Below, piece by piece: positions 9,485-22,748 of a stretch of 64,000 bases of DNA. Source of the stretch: Petrimonas sp. IBARAKI. GTDB taxonomy: Bacteria; Bacteroidota; Bacteroidia; Bacteroidales; Dysgonomonadaceae. The stretch's first letter is position 1, and each line of letters begins with the position of its first letter. The translations under genes and the position numbers were made by a program. The stretch spans positions 62,001-126,000 of the forward strand of contig AP018040.2 in the NCBI GenBank assembly GCA_002356435.2, read 5' to 3'. The notes beneath the pieces are model-generated. The model searched no databases. It was not told where the DNA came from and saw nothing but the letters and a program-made list of their open reading frames with translations.

Positions 9485-12277
9485 TCAATGCGCTTCCAGC
9501 CAGTTATCCCCCACTCCACAATCCGTTTTCAGAGGGACACGGAGTTTATAGGCGTTTTCCATTTCCTCGACAACAATTTTTTTCATCCTTTCCAGTTCGT
9601 TTGCCGGAACGTTGAAGTTAAGTTCGTCGTGTACCTGAAGAATCATTTTCGATTGCAGTCCTTCCTTTTCCAGCCGGTTAAAGATGCGGATCATTGCCAC
9701 TTTTATAATGTCTGCCGCACTCCCCTGAATGGGTGCGTTTATCGCATTCCTTTCCGCATACCCACGAACGACGGCGTTTTTGGAATTGATGTCGGCCAAA
9801 AAACGTTTGCGTCCCAACACGGTTTCCACATAACCTTTTTCGCGTGCGTCGGCAATGCTTTCGTCCATATAGCGTTTCACGCCGGGATAGGTGGCGAAAT
9901 AACCGTCGATAAGTGCTTTGGCTTCCCCACGAGGGATATTCAGCCGTTCGGAAAGTCCGAAGACCGAAATGCCGTAAATAATTCCAAAATTGGCGGTTTT
10001 TGCCTTGCGCCGCATGTCGGAAGTGGCTTCTTCAACGGGGATATGATTGATTTTGGCGGCTGTGGCGGTATGAATATCCAGTCCCTGGTTAAAGGCTTCC
10101 AGCATATTTTTATCTTCGCTCAGGTGCGCCATGATGCGGAGTTCAATTTGCGAATAGTCGGCGGAAAGAAACGTGCACCCTTCGTCCGGGATGAAAACGC
10201 GTCTCATTTCTTTACCGCGCTCATCGCGAATGGGTATGTTCTGCAGATTGGGGTTGGTGCTGCTCAGTCGTCCCGTTGCAGCGACGGTTTGGTTGAAGGA
10301 GGTGTGTACTTTTCCCGTCCGGGGATTTACCAGTAAGGGAAAAGCATCGATATAGGTTCCCAGCAGTTTCTTCAATCCCCGTTGCTCCAGTATTTTTTCG
10401 ATAACGGGATGTTTGTTGCGCAACTTCTGTAATTCATCTTCGCTGGTACTGTATTGCCCGGTCCGGGTTTTTTTTGGTTTTTCGATAATTTTCATCTTTT
10501 CGAAAAGCACTTCCCCTATTTGTTTGGGTGAATTTACGTTGAACTCCTCCCCGGCCATAGCGATGATTTCCGCTTCAACTTGTTGCAGCTCGGCGGTAAA
10601 TTCTTCCGAAAGTTGAGCCAACGCGTCTAGATCGAGACGAACACCCGTCCATTCCATATCGGCAAGTACATAAACGAGGGGCGACTCCACTTCGTAAAAG
10701 AGGTAATCGAAGTTGTTTTGTCTGATCTCCTCCTCCAGCATGTTCTTCAACTTCAGCGTGATATCGGCGTCTTCTGCCGCGTAATCGCAAACGACTTGTT
10801 TATCCACGTCACGCATTGATTTTTGATTTTTTCCTTTTGGACCGATTAGCTCTTCAATATGGATGGTTTTGTATTTCAGGTAGGTTTCTGCCATGTAATC
10901 CATCCCGTGCCGGAGTTCGGGATTGAGGAGATAATGCGCAATCATCGTATCGAAGAGTTTTCCTTTTACGCTAATGCCGTAATGGCGAAGGGAGAGGATA
11001 TCGTATTTGAGGTTTTGTCCAATTTTTTCGATCCGGTCATTTTCGAAAAAAGGCCTGAAAATATCTACTTGCTTTTGCGCTTCTTCCCTGTTTTCGGAAA
11101 TGGGCACGTAAAACGCTTCGCCCTCAGTGTATGCAAACGATAGGCCCACCAGATCGCTCAACAGCGGGTCGATTCCGGTTGTCTCGGTATCGAAGCAAAC
11201 CGTTTGCTGTGCGCAAAGTTGTTGATTCAACTCTGTAAGTTCCTGTTCCGTTTCCAGTAATTTATACGTATGCCTGGTGGAGTGGATGTCGGAGAAGCTG
11301 CCCGGGAGTTCAACCGGAGCCGTTTTTACTTCTTCCAAAACATCGCTGAAGCCACTGAACAAGTCGCCCTGGACGGGTTGTTTACCAATCGGTTTTTGGG
11401 GTTCAATTTTCAGTACCCTGTTTATCAATGTCCTGAATTCCAGTTCTTCGAATATCTCTTTTATGGCTGTTTCGTTCAGTTCTTTTCTTTTCAAGCTTTC
11501 GATACTGGTCTCTATAGGAACATCTGTCCTTATCGTGGCCAAAAATTTTGAAAATAAAATCTGTTCCTTGTTCTCTTCAATTTTTGTACGTAGCGTTCCT
11601 TTCAGTTTATCACTGTTTTCAAGCAGATTTTCAACGGATCCGAACTCTTCCAACAGCTTTTCCGCTGTTTTAGGTCCCACACCCGGGCAGCCGGGAATAT
11701 TGTCGGACGTGTCGCCCATCAGGCCCAGCAAATCGATTACCTGTGATGGGTGGGAAACGCGGTATTTCTCCATCACTTTCTTATCGTCCAGTATCTCGAA
11801 CTCATTACTGCCGTATTTGGGTTTATAGATAAATACATGCTGCTCCGTCAATTGTCCGTAATCCTTGTCCGGAGTCATCATATAAACGTCAAACTTATCT
11901 TTATCCGCCTTTTTGGCCAGGGTTCCGATTACATCGTCAGCTTCGAAGCCTTCCTTTTCAAGCACCGGTATGTTGTAGGCTTCCAGGATTTTTTTGATGA
12001 GGGGGACTGAAGCTTTTATGTCTTCGGGAGTGGCTTCGCGCTGTGCTTTGTAGGCCTCAAACTCCGTATGACGGAATGTGGGTCCCGGGGGATCGAAAGC
12101 AACGGCAATGTACGACGGGTTCTCTTTTTTCAGCACTTCTTCCAACGTATTCACAAACCCGAAAATTGCCGATGTATTCTGTCCTTTCGAATTAACGCGA
12201 GGGTTTTTAATAAATGCATAATATGCTCTGTAAATCAACGCATAAGCATCGAGTAGAAACAGTTTCTGTTTGGACAT
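9485..12277 (-). CDS. polA: DNA polymerase I
   Basis: 930 residues, full length. Order: 5'-3' exonuclease domain (residues ~1-290, with HhH turn LPGCPGVGPKTAEKLL-like), 3'-5' proofreading domain starting around residue 340 (FDTETTG keeps the metal-binding Asp and Glu, so proofreading is probably active), and a family A polymerase domain with DYSQIELR (motif A) and QVHDEL (motif C). It fills gaps in repair and removes Okazaki primers. First gene of a minus-strand set with the YqaA-like and radical SAM genes; divergent from the polyprenyl synthase gene across 95 bp. Confidence 0.97.
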   Translation of the reverse strand: MSKQKLFLLDAYALIYRAYYAFIKNPRVNSKGQNTSAIFGFVNTLEEVLKKENPSYIAVAFDPPGPTFRHTEFEAYKAQREATPEDIKASVPLIKKILEAYNIPVLEKEGFEADDVIGTLAKKADKDKFDVYMMTPDKDYGQLTEQHVFIYKPKYGSNEFEILDDKKVMEKYRVSHPSQVIDLLGLMGDTSDNIPGCPGVGPKTAEKLLEEFGSVENLLENSDKLKGTLRTKIEENKEQILFSKFLATIRTDVPIETSIESLKRKELNETAIKEIFEELEFRTLINRVLKIEPQKPIGKQPVQGDLFSGFSDVLEEVKTAPVELPGSFSDIHSTRHTYKLLETEQELTELNQQLCAQQTVCFDTETTGIDPLLSDLVGLSFAYTEGEAFYVPISENREEAQKQVDIFRPFFENDRIEKIGQNLKYDILSLRHYGISVKGKLFDTMIAHYLLNPELRHGMDYMAETYLKYKTIHIEELIGPKGKNQKSMRDVDKQVVCDYAAEDADITLKLKNMLEEEIRQNNFDYLFYEVESPLVYVLADMEWTGVRLDLDALAQLSEEFTAELQQVEAEIIAMAGEEFNVNSPKQIGEVLFEKMKIIEKPKKTRTGQYSTSEDELQKLRNKHPVIEKILEQRGLKKLLGTYIDAFPLLVNPRTGKVHTSFNQTVAATGRLSSTNPNLQNIPIRDERGKEMRRVFIPDEGCTFLSADYSQIELRIMAHLSEDKNMLEAFNQGLDIHTATAAKINHIPVEEATSDMRRKAKTANFGIIYGISVFGLSERLNIPRGEAKALIDGYFATYPGVKRYMDESIADAREKGYVETVLGRKRFLADINSKNAVVRGYAERNAINAPIQGSAADIIKVAMIRIFNRLEKEGLQSKMILQVHDELNFNVPANELERMKKIVVEEMENAYKLRVPLKTDCGVGDNWLEAH

Positions 12278-12323
12278 ATAAACTAAATATTTCTTTTAAA
12301 GACGTAAAGTTACGAATATTTGA

Positions 12324-12353
12324 TTGCTTTAAGGTGAATTATTTTTAAATTTG
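12324..12353 (+). promoter_or_regulatory. Bacteroidetes-type promoter for polyprenyl synthase gene
   Basis: A -33 element TTG at 12324-12326, a 19-bp spacer, then TAAATTTG at 12346-12353, which fits the Bacteroidetes -7 consensus TAnnTTTG. The predicted start of transcription is only about 12 bp upstream of the ATG at 12373. Seen in sequence; promoter activity is inferred. Confidence 0.65.
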
Positions 12354-12372
12354 CGTTTCAATAAAAACAGGA

Positions 12373-13347
12373 ATGGACGAAAGTCAGGTTATAAAGGAGT
12401 CGTTGCGTGACGAGTTGAATCAATTCGACATTTATCTCTGGAAATCGCTGGAAAACAATAATTCCCGGATATCGGAGATTCTCCGGCATGCTTTTAAGGT
12501 TGACGGTAAACGGATAAGGCCGATGTTGGTTTTTCTGGTGGCAAAATGTTGCGGGGAGATAACGCCTGCCACGTACCACGGTGCTGTTACGGTGGAGTTG
12601 CTCCATATGGCGACGCTTATGCATGACGATGTGGTGGATGAGGCATCGACACGTCGCGGACAACCATCGTCAAATGCAGTTTTCGATAATAAACGTTCCG
12701 TTCTGGCAGGAGATTATGTGTTGTCATCGGCCCTGCGTGAGAGTGTTAAAACCAATAACCTGGAAATAATCGGGATCATTTCCGAACTTGGGCAAAACCT
12801 GGCGGAAGGAGAGCTTAACCAATACTCGTTGGTCAATGAGATAATTATTGATGAAGAAGAGTATTTTAAAGTAATTGACAAAAAAACAGCTTCCCTACTG
12901 TACGCTTGTGCAAAGATCGGTGCCATTACTGCAGGTGCAGACCGGGTAACGATAGATGAATTCGGAAAAGCGGGCCGTATATTGGGTATTGCTTTCCAGA
13001 TCCGTGACGATATTTTCGATTATTACAAAGCCGATGTAGGTAAGCCTACCGGAAACGATATTCGGGAAGGCAAGATCACGCTTCCATTAATCTATGCACT
13101 CAACCATGCGCCCCAAGCACTATCGGATGAAATGATGAAGATTATCCGTTCCTGTGATTTTTCGCCCGTAAACATCGAACTCTTGCTTGAATTTGCCAAA
13201 AGTAACGGAGGTATTGAATATGCCCAGAAAACCATAGACAATTTACTGGAAGAGGCTGAACAGATTATCGAAAATGTTTCGATCGACAACGAGTTTAAAA
13301 TAATCTTAAACCTGTTGGTGATGTATTTGAAGAACCGGATGGTTTAA
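12373..13347 (+). CDS. ispB: Long-chain polyprenyl diphosphate synthase
   Basis: 324 residues. The two aspartate-rich motifs are present: MHDDVVDEA with the following RRGQPS (first DDxxD, residues ~77-85) and IRDDIFDY (second, ~215). It condenses isopentenyl diphosphate units onto an allylic primer to make the octaprenyl-type side chain of menaquinone. Length and motif spacing fit the IspB/solanesyl type rather than the short-chain IspA type; exact chain length cannot be read. The stop codon overlaps the convergent LVIVD-repeat gene by four bases. A promoter with both Bacteroidetes boxes sits directly upstream. Confidence 0.9.
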   Translation: MDESQVIKESLRDELNQFDIYLWKSLENNNSRISEILRHAFKVDGKRIRPMLVFLVAKCCGEITPATYHGAVTVELLHMATLMHDDVVDEASTRRGQPSSNAVFDNKRSVLAGDYVLSSALRESVKTNNLEIIGIISELGQNLAEGELNQYSLVNEIIIDEEEYFKVIDKKTASLLYACAKIGAITAGADRVTIDEFGKAGRILGIAFQIRDDIFDYYKADVGKPTGNDIREGKITLPLIYALNHAPQALSDEMMKIIRSCDFSPVNIELLLEFAKSNGGIEYAQKTIDNLLEEAEQIIENVSIDNEFKIILNLLVMYLKNRMV

Positions 13348-14645
13348 CGTTGTTCCTTCACCGGGATACTTCCCAATAGTTTGATATCTTGTAAATTGGA
13401 GTAATCATAAAGATAAAATCCGTCGTCGCCGATCGTAAACAGGAATTTGTTCAGCGGAATTACGTCGTACGTTTCTATCTCTTTAAAGTGAGCTATCAGG
13501 TTGTTGTTGATATTCAACTTATCTGCTACATTAAATACCTTTAATCCATCATCGCACAGAAAAAGCGTATTATTATCGATCCCCAACCCGTAAGGCGCTT
13601 TCATATTATACGTAGCTATCAGGTTATTCATTTTGTAATCGTCGGATAGTTTTACCACATCGAGAACGTTTACGCTTAGGTTTGCGTTTCTGTTGCAGGT
13701 AACACCGGAGCGGAGGGTAATGTATGCATATCCGTCCTGCACCACTACGGGATCGCAGGTTGTTACATGCCAGAGCGAGCTTATTTGCCGTGGAGCCGAT
13801 GGATTCACCAGCTCCAGAATAAGCATCCCGTTGGTTGTTCCCAAAAACATGTGATGGTCATACAGGAACATAGTTTCCACGTTCCATCCGATAGGTTGGG
13901 TAACTACTTTTACCGGATTGGACGCTTCCGAAACATTGAAGACGAATAGCTGGTACTGATCTACCGTATAAAGAAAGTTATCGTATAAGCCGAACCGGGC
14001 CATTGACCCGCCTTTGCCAAACGATGCGCTTGATATTCCTCCGACAGTGCCACCAAAGGCCGCATCCATGCTTAGATTTGAGTTTTTTCCATAGCTATCC
14101 CATCCGTAATAAATAGGGTATGTTATGTGCTCTTCCAGTTTATTGTGCTCTTTCTTTTGTTCCCAGGCAATAACAACGCCTTTATCCTTTTCCACATTGC
14201 CTATCCGCAGTTGATTGTCGGTGGGCGGAACCGCGTAAGGATAAACTTCCTTCAACCGGTTTACTTCCTTGATTTTGCTTATATCCGAAACATCGATGGC
14301 TACCATATCTACATAGCTGTCGGCATATAAAATATGGCCTTTTACGGCAATGTCTACACAGCCGGGAACCTCAACAAAAGATGTATTCTTCGGATTTGCC
14401 GGATTGGAAACATCGATCACGTGTATTCCTTTAAATTTCTCGACAATTAACAAGTAATTGTCTTTGAAATAAATTTTTCCGGGTTTTTCCAGTTCCCTGG
14501 CGGGCAAAGCCTTGACGGAGCTTCTTAAATCGGCATAACTCATATAAACCGGCACGTTGGCCATGTAATCTTCGGTGTATGTATCCATGCAGGAGCTGAG
14601 AGCCAACACCGAAATAAAACAAAAAAATATTTTTATATATTTCAT
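13344..14645 (-). CDS. LVIVD-repeat beta-propeller lipoprotein
   Basis: 433 residues. The signal sequence ends in the lipobox LSSC. Short repeats of the LVIVD type recur (for example KGIHVIDVSNPANP near residue 80, FVFNVSEASNP and LILELVNPSAP later), each expected to form a propeller blade. These proteins are usually surface or periplasmic and of unknown role, probably protein-protein contacts. It follows the neighbouring outer-membrane gene by 6 nt, so the two form an operon; a working partnership is inference. Confidence 0.75.
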   Translation of the reverse strand: MKYIKIFFCFISVLALSSCMDTYTEDYMANVPVYMSYADLRSSVKALPARELEKPGKIYFKDNYLLIVEKFKGIHVIDVSNPANPKNTSFVEVPGCVDIAVKGHILYADSYVDMVAIDVSDISKIKEVNRLKEVYPYAVPPTDNQLRIGNVEKDKGVVIAWEQKKEHNKLEEHITYPIYYGWDSYGKNSNLSMDAAFGGTVGGISSASFGKGGSMARFGLYDNFLYTVDQYQLFVFNVSEASNPVKVVTQPIGWNVETMFLYDHHMFLGTTNGMLILELVNPSAPRQISSLWHVTTCDPVVVQDGYAYITLRSGVTCNRNANLSVNVLDVVKLSDDYKMNNLIATYNMKAPYGLGIDNNTLFLCDDGLKVFNVADKLNINNNLIAHFKEIETYDVIPLNKFLFTIGDDGFYLYDYSNLQDIKLLGSIPVKEQR

Positions 14646-14651
14646 AACAAG

Positions 14652-15467
14652 TTAGTTAAAGATAAGACCAAGTTTTAAAGAGAGCCGGTTGTAATCTACA
14701 TTTAAGTTATACTCCTTTTCTTTGTTGCGGTAAACCAGCCTGTGAAAACGATAACCGACAGAAAAAGTGAAATTTACATCCGACCGGGTTTGCCACATAA
14801 TTCCGAGCGACGGATTAAGCAAAATTCCGCCTCTGGCCTTTAATTCCATATCGTAACTTACCTGCGGGCCCGGCCAAATGTAGTCTGTATGTGCCGGCAT
14901 TACGTTTACAACTTTTGTCCGGGAACCTTCTATTGGCACCTGATATCCGGCCTGAAGCATTGCAAACGGGGCAGCACGGTTGTTGTTGAACCTGTAAATC
15001 CCGTTTATCGTTACCGGCAGGTATGTCTCTTTGTAAAACTCCACACCGGCTCCCAATCCGACAGATAGTTTTTCAAGCAGCCTGTAATTTACTGTCGTAT
15101 GGAAAATAAACGGCATTTTGTTCATGTTGTCCGGATTTCCGGGTAAAATCCCTAATTCACTAAAAATAAAGTAGCTTTTAGTTTGTGAAAATTCCTCCCC
15201 GGAGTCATTCGTTTCCCCTGTTCCCGGTTTTTTCTTGGTGATCCTCACCACTTCCGATGCATCCAGGACAACAGATTCGTGAAAGGTGACGATCCTTATC
15301 TTTCCAAAATCAGGAGAATAGATGTATTTTCCTTTGAGAATGCGGCCATCTTTCAATTCGATGTATCCTCTCTCAACTCTCGGATAAAGTGCTTCATTGA
15401 CGGGTTGTGCTCCAGTATATTGCAACAGGCAGATAAACAGACAAAATAAGGTAATGCGTTTGTTCAT
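14652..15467 (-). CDS. Putative outer-membrane beta-barrel protein
   Basis: 271 residues with a signal peptide (residues ~1-20, TGAQ cleavage). Residues ~30-75 form a small basic beta-rich domain (IELKDGRILKGKY). From ~95 onward alternating hydrophobic strands with aromatic ends continue to a terminal LKLGLIFN, ending in an aromatic-plus-Asn pattern common for outer-membrane barrels. I do not recognise the family. It is the first gene of a two-gene operon with the LVIVD lipoprotein, which may dock to it at the cell surface (inference). Confidence 0.6.
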   Translation of the reverse strand: MNKRITLFCLFICLLQYTGAQPVNEALYPRVERGYIELKDGRILKGKYIYSPDFGKIRIVTFHESVVLDASEVVRITKKKPGTGETNDSGEEFSQTKSYFIFSELGILPGNPDNMNKMPFIFHTTVNYRLLEKLSVGLGAGVEFYKETYLPVTINGIYRFNNNRAAPFAMLQAGYQVPIEGSRTKVVNVMPAHTDYIWPGPQVSYDMELKARGGILLNPSLGIMWQTRSDVNFTFSVGYRFHRLVYRNKEKEYNLNVDYNRLSLKLGLIFN

Positions 15468-15593
15468 ACTATTAATTTATAAAATCCAGATAATCGAGCC
15501 GCTTGTCGTTATGTATATGGTATAGATGAAAAAAATGGAAAAACGTTGCATCAAAATGTAAAAACAATTCGATTTTAACAATTAGGCCGGATA

Positions 15594-15631
15594 TCCCAAA
15601 AAAAATATCACTCCTGCCTGGAGTGATATTT
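15594..15631 (-). terminator. Intrinsic terminator of hsp20
   Basis: A perfect 12-bp stem (15603-15614 with 15620-15631) with a 5-nt loop lies 26 nt after the hsp20 stop codon, followed on the minus strand by a run of eight T. A strong rho-independent terminator. Confidence 0.85.
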
Positions 15632-15656
15632 CTTAACCTACTTAAGGTAAATTGCC

Positions 15657-16085
15657 TTATTGAATATCAATCTGTTTTACCTTTGATACCTTCTCTTCTT
15701 CTTTAATTGTCGGTATATCTACTGTTAATACGCCGTTTTCCACTTTAGCAGCGATTTTCTCGTTCACTACATTATCGGGCAAAATCATTTTTCGGGTGAA
15801 TTGCGTGTAAGAAAACTCGCGCCTCAGGTAAGTCCCTTTTTTGTCCTTTTCTTCAGATTCATTTTTCTTTTCAAAGCAGATAACCAGGTTGTTATCTTCA
15901 TCTACACTTACGTTGCAATCTTCTTTGGTCATGCCGGGAGCGGCCACCTCAACGGTAAAGCCGTTTTCATTTTGCTGAATATTGATTGCCGGCACCGACT
16001 TGTTGTTGTTTGTAACCCATTCGTTTCCAAAAAAATCGTTGAAAACACTGGGCAACCATGTGTTTGTTCGTCTAATAATTGTCAT
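15657..16085 (-). CDS. Hsp20 / alpha-crystallin small heat-shock protein
   Basis: 142 residues from the ATG at 16085, chosen because an AAAGGA Shine-Dalgarno-like stretch lies just upstream and homologues begin with this MTIIRR sequence; an upstream in-frame start would add eleven lysine-rich residues. The alpha-crystallin domain carries the expected EVAAPGMTKED and GVLTVDIP motifs. It is an ATP-independent holdase chaperone that binds unfolding proteins in the cytosol. It is transcribed alone: a terminator follows and about 208 bp without a gene precede it. Confidence 0.92.
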   Translation of the reverse strand: MTIIRRTNTWLPSVFNDFFGNEWVTNNNKSVPAINIQQNENGFTVEVAAPGMTKEDCNVSVDEDNNLVICFEKKNESEEKDKKGTYLRREFSYTQFTRKMILPDNVVNEKIAAKVENGVLTVDIPTIKEEEKVSKVKQIDIQ

Positions 16086-16293
16086 AATTCTATCCTTTCT
16101 TTTTAGTTGTTTATTCACTTTTTTATGTGCATCGCCAACGATACATCAAAAAAACTCCAAATTATGTGCCGATGGAATATTTGCGTCTTTTTGAGATGAT
16201 TTACGACAAAATGGCTTAAAAAAAGATGATATTTGCTAAATGTCGAACGATATGCTGACAAAATGGCATTGTGTTGCCGAACTTTCACCCATA

Positions 16294-17865
16294 TCAGGGT
16301 GCCAATATCTTGTACGTTTTTTGCCCATAATGCGCTTTCCCGAACCGGTCGGTTGCACGTACATAAATGGTATGTTCTCCGGGTTCCAGGTCCAGTTGAA
16401 TCCCCCCGGCCCATAAATGTGTGCTGTTTACCGCATTCGAGGGACGCCGGCCGGGGAGGAGTTTTTCCGCAAAATCCCACTCAATAATCTTTATCGTGTA
16501 ATTCGGGTCAACAGCTTCGAGGTACCTCATTGGACGCCACTGGCCGTCATCGATTTTATATTCAACCGCGTCGTTTTCGCTTCCCATAAAAAAGTTTACT
16601 ACCACCTGGGAGGTCGTTCTTCCGTTGTGGGGAACTACTTTGGGAGCATATATATTCATCTGATAATCAGGATTCCTTCCGGCTACTTTGTAATCTACGG
16701 TGTATTGGTTGCCTTTTATATGAAGGAAAGCGTATCCCTGTGGAGTACCGTCGCGCATGCTGGCGTCGGGCAATCCCCTTTCGTCCAGTTTACCCGAATA
16801 CCAGTCGCCCGAAGTGGTGCCCACGTTATATTCATGCAACGGTTTTTTTCCCTGCCATCCGTCGATTTCGGTATATTCAATCTGATCCTGAAGATGTGTG
16901 TGAGCCGACATAATCAGTACGTTCTCAAAATCTTTAAGCAGGTCAAAAATACGTTGCCTGTCCTCTAACCGGTACGACCTGCCCGTGTTGTCTTTCATTT
17001 GAATGTGCTGCGACAACACTATCAGTTTGTTCTTGGGTACCCGCTTCAGGTTATTTTCCAAAAAACGGAGCTGATCCTCCCGGTAACCGGCCCAGTACCC
17101 TTTTCCGCCGCGGGGATCGGGATAAAGGATATTGTCAAGAATAACAAAATGGGCATCGCCGTAATTGAAGGCAAGGTTTGCCAGTCCGAAATTTTGCTGA
17201 AAGGTTTCATCCGAAAGGATATCGGACGTGGCGTCGTAATTCATATCGTGATTGCCCATCACGTTGTACCAAGGCAGCTGAAGCCGTTTCATCCTTTCCT
17301 TGTAAACCGGTTGCAGATCGAGGTTGTCGCCGACGATATCGCCCAGACTTATGCCAAACAACGTTTTCCCGGTCTTTTGCACATCGGCCACGATCTTCTG
17401 AGAGAAATAATCCAGGTCCTGAATGGAGTAGGGCTGGGGATCCCCAAAAACGACGGTTGTAAAATCGTTGGGTTCATCGTATTTGTACAGTGCAAAATTT
17501 ATTGAGCCGGGAAGTTCTCCAGTTGGCGGAACACCTTTGTACCGGAATGAACCGGGTGAGCCTTCCGGCTTATGGTGGTAATAATACCGGGGTATAAAAT
17601 GCTCATCCACAGGAATTCCGTATCCGCTAGGCTTTATCACGAAAATCGTATTGTCGGTTCCCGCCGGAAGGGAGTAATGCCCTTTGTCGTTTGTAACGGT
17701 TACTTCGATTCCGTTGGAGACGGCAACACCCGGGATTCCAGCTTCGCGACGGTCTTTCCTGCCGTTTTTATTGTTGTCTTCAAACACATAGCCTGAAGCC
17801 ATTTGCTGGGCATAAACGGTAAAACTTGCCAGCAAGGCAAAAAGAAGTAAAATGTTCTTTCTCAT
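16294..17865 (-). CDS. Exported calcineurin-like metallophosphoesterase
   Basis: 523 residues from the ATG at 17865, which gives a clean signal peptide ending VYAQQ. Residues ~20-105 are an SD-repeat-like beta domain (GYVFEDNNKNGRKDRREAG, the start of a prealbumin-like fold). The phosphoesterase core has VFGDPQP, GDIVGDN, GNHDMN, SQHI and SAHTH, covering the metal ligands. A C-terminal domain of ~150 residues follows, the N+C arrangement typical of Bacteroidetes exported phosphoesterases. It should hydrolyse phosphomonoesters or diesters in the periplasm; the substrate is unknown. Not co-transcribed with the upstream beta-galactosidase, which has its own terminator. Confidence 0.88.
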   Translation of the reverse strand: MRKNILLLFALLASFTVYAQQMASGYVFEDNNKNGRKDRREAGIPGVAVSNGIEVTVTNDKGHYSLPAGTDNTIFVIKPSGYGIPVDEHFIPRYYYHHKPEGSPGSFRYKGVPPTGELPGSINFALYKYDEPNDFTTVVFGDPQPYSIQDLDYFSQKIVADVQKTGKTLFGISLGDIVGDNLDLQPVYKERMKRLQLPWYNVMGNHDMNYDATSDILSDETFQQNFGLANLAFNYGDAHFVILDNILYPDPRGGKGYWAGYREDQLRFLENNLKRVPKNKLIVLSQHIQMKDNTGRSYRLEDRQRIFDLLKDFENVLIMSAHTHLQDQIEYTEIDGWQGKKPLHEYNVGTTSGDWYSGKLDERGLPDASMRDGTPQGYAFLHIKGNQYTVDYKVAGRNPDYQMNIYAPKVVPHNGRTTSQVVVNFFMGSENDAVEYKIDDGQWRPMRYLEAVDPNYTIKIIEWDFAEKLLPGRRPSNAVNSTHLWAGGIQLDLEPGEHTIYVRATDRFGKAHYGQKTYKILAP

Positions 17866-18042
17866 TGTTGATATTTTTTTGCATTGAATTTTCATATGTG
17901 TGATTATATCAGCTAAATGTCACGTGTTAAGCTGTATACGTCAATGATAAATGCATGTTAATGCAGAATTACTTATACAGATTCAACAATAAACTTGAGG
18001 TAATGTTTCGGAATTAAGTGAAGAAAATGTGACGTTTTCCTC

Positions 18043-18083
18043 CAAAAAAAACGGGAACTGTTGTTATTCAACATTCCCGTTTT
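18043..18083 (-). terminator. Terminator of GH2 beta-galactosidase gene
   Basis: A hairpin with outer arms 18048-18057 and 18074-18083 (10 bp), one bulged base, and inner arms TGTTG/CAACA around a TTATT loop, followed on the minus strand by eight T. It lies 18 nt after the stop of the GH2 gene. Confidence 0.85.
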
Positions 18084-18100
18084 CGAATATATCTGACGGA

Positions 18101-21499
<3,399 letters not shown>

Positions 21500-21528
21500 T
21501 TAATTTGTTATTGATTCTCTCAGGATTA

Positions 21529-22401
21529 TTAATCCTCTTTTATTGCATTTAGCAAGTTTTCGGCCAGGCGGCTTGTTCCAATGCGGAAGAGGGTAGGGGA
21601 GCACCATTCTTCACCCAGAATTTCTTTTACAAGGGTATAATATTTTACTGCATCTTCTACAGAAGACACACCGCCGGAAACCTTAAACCCGGCTTTGTTC
21701 CCGGTTTTTTCGTAATAGGATTTAATGGCCTTACACATTACATAGGCGGCTTCCGGAGAAGCACCGGGATATCCCTTTCCCGTGGATGTTTTTAAGAAAT
21801 CTGCACCCGAATAGAGCGATAGGACGGAGGCCTTATGAATATTCTCTGCAGATTTCAAGGCTCCGGTTTCGAGAATAACTTTCAGGGTTGCCCCGTGGCA
21901 CGCATCTTTTATCTCCGTAAGCTCTTCACACATTTCCTCGTATTCCTCATCCAAAAACAGTCCCAGGTTGATAACAGTGTCTATTTCATCGGCTCCGTCT
22001 GCTACGGAAAGTGCTGTTTCTGCAATTTTTACTTCGGAGAAGGTCTGGGAACTTGGAAATCCACCCGATACACAGGCAATTTTTACATCAACGGTCAACG
22101 CTTCTTTTACGGTTTTGGCAAAGTTTGGGTATACGCAAATGGAAGCAACGTTCTCTAGTTCAGGATTTATATCTTCAAAAGCGTTCACTTTCTCCGTAAA
22201 TTTCCAGACTTCTTCCCTGGAATCCGTTGAATTGAGTGTTGTAAGATCGATACAAGAATAAATTTTCCGGTATACTTCCTGCGTATTGTTCCCGTTGAAT
22301 CCATCTGCAATGATTTTGTTGATGCTTTCTGTTATTTGGTCAGCAGAAAGAGCAAACGGATATTTCTTTAATGCATCGGTGTATTTGTTTGTAGTATTCA
22401 T
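21529..22401 (-). CDS. deoC: Deoxyribose-phosphate aldolase
   Basis: 290 residues, the long DeoC form. The Schiff-base lysine lies in FLKTSTGKGYPGAS and a second catalytic lysine region is GFKVSGGVSS. It cleaves 2-deoxyribose-5-phosphate to acetaldehyde and glyceraldehyde-3-phosphate, salvaging deoxynucleosides in the cytosol. Last of the conserved minus-strand series mnmG-apt-uvrC-dtd-mazG-deoC, 22 nt after the MazG-like gene. Confidence 0.93.
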   Translation of the reverse strand: MNTTNKYTDALKKYPFALSADQITESINKIIADGFNGNNTQEVYRKIYSCIDLTTLNSTDSREEVWKFTEKVNAFEDINPELENVASICVYPNFAKTVKEALTVDVKIACVSGGFPSSQTFSEVKIAETALSVADGADEIDTVINLGLFLDEEYEEMCEELTEIKDACHGATLKVILETGALKSAENIHKASVLSLYSGADFLKTSTGKGYPGASPEAAYVMCKAIKSYYEKTGNKAGFKVSGGVSSVEDAVKYYTLVKEILGEEWCSPTLFRIGTSRLAENLLNAIKED

Positions 22402-22423
22402 ATTATCAATTAGTTTTTTTTTG

Positions 22424-22747
22424 TTATAATTTAGAATTTTCTTTGTGCCTGTTGTTGTCTCTTTTCGTTTTTTTTACGAAGTTTTTTTGCAAAGCATCCG
22501 TTAAATCTACTCCGGTTTGGTTGGCCAGGCAAAGCAACACCCACAGTACATCCGCCATTTCATCGGCAAGGTTTTTCTCCAGATCAGAATCTTTAAACGA
22601 TTGTTCACCGTACGTGCGTGCCATAATTCGAGCCAGTTCTCCCACTTCTTCGGTGAGAATGGCCAAGTTGGTAAGTTCGCTGAAATAACGAACTCCGTAG
22701 GTCTTGATCCACCTGTCTACTAATTGTTGAGCTTCCTGAATGGTCAT
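22424..22747 (-). CDS. MazG-like nucleotide pyrophosphohydrolase
   Basis: 107 residues. The metal-binding motifs EEVGELARIMAR and LADEMADVLW match the all-alpha NTP pyrophosphatase (MazG) fold. It should hydrolyse an (often non-canonical) NTP to NMP and pyrophosphate, a house-cleaning role. A single-domain form, unlike the two-domain E. coli MazG. It follows dtd by one base and is surely co-transcribed with it. Confidence 0.85.
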   Translation of the reverse strand: MTIQEAQQLVDRWIKTYGVRYFSELTNLAILTEEVGELARIMARTYGEQSFKDSDLEKNLADEMADVLWVLLCLANQTGVDLTDALQKNFVKKTKRDNNRHKENSKL

Positions 22748-22748
22748 C

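Noticed and set aside
9495-9515. AGTTATCCCCC resembling a DnaA box
   Set aside because: A single imperfect match inside polA with no cluster of TTATCCACA boxes nearby; not evidence for oriC in the window.
9488-10336. Plus-strand open frame of 282 codons antisense to polA
   Set aside because: It is the shadow of polA; no start signal or protein-like composition, and the polA motifs on the other strand are clear.
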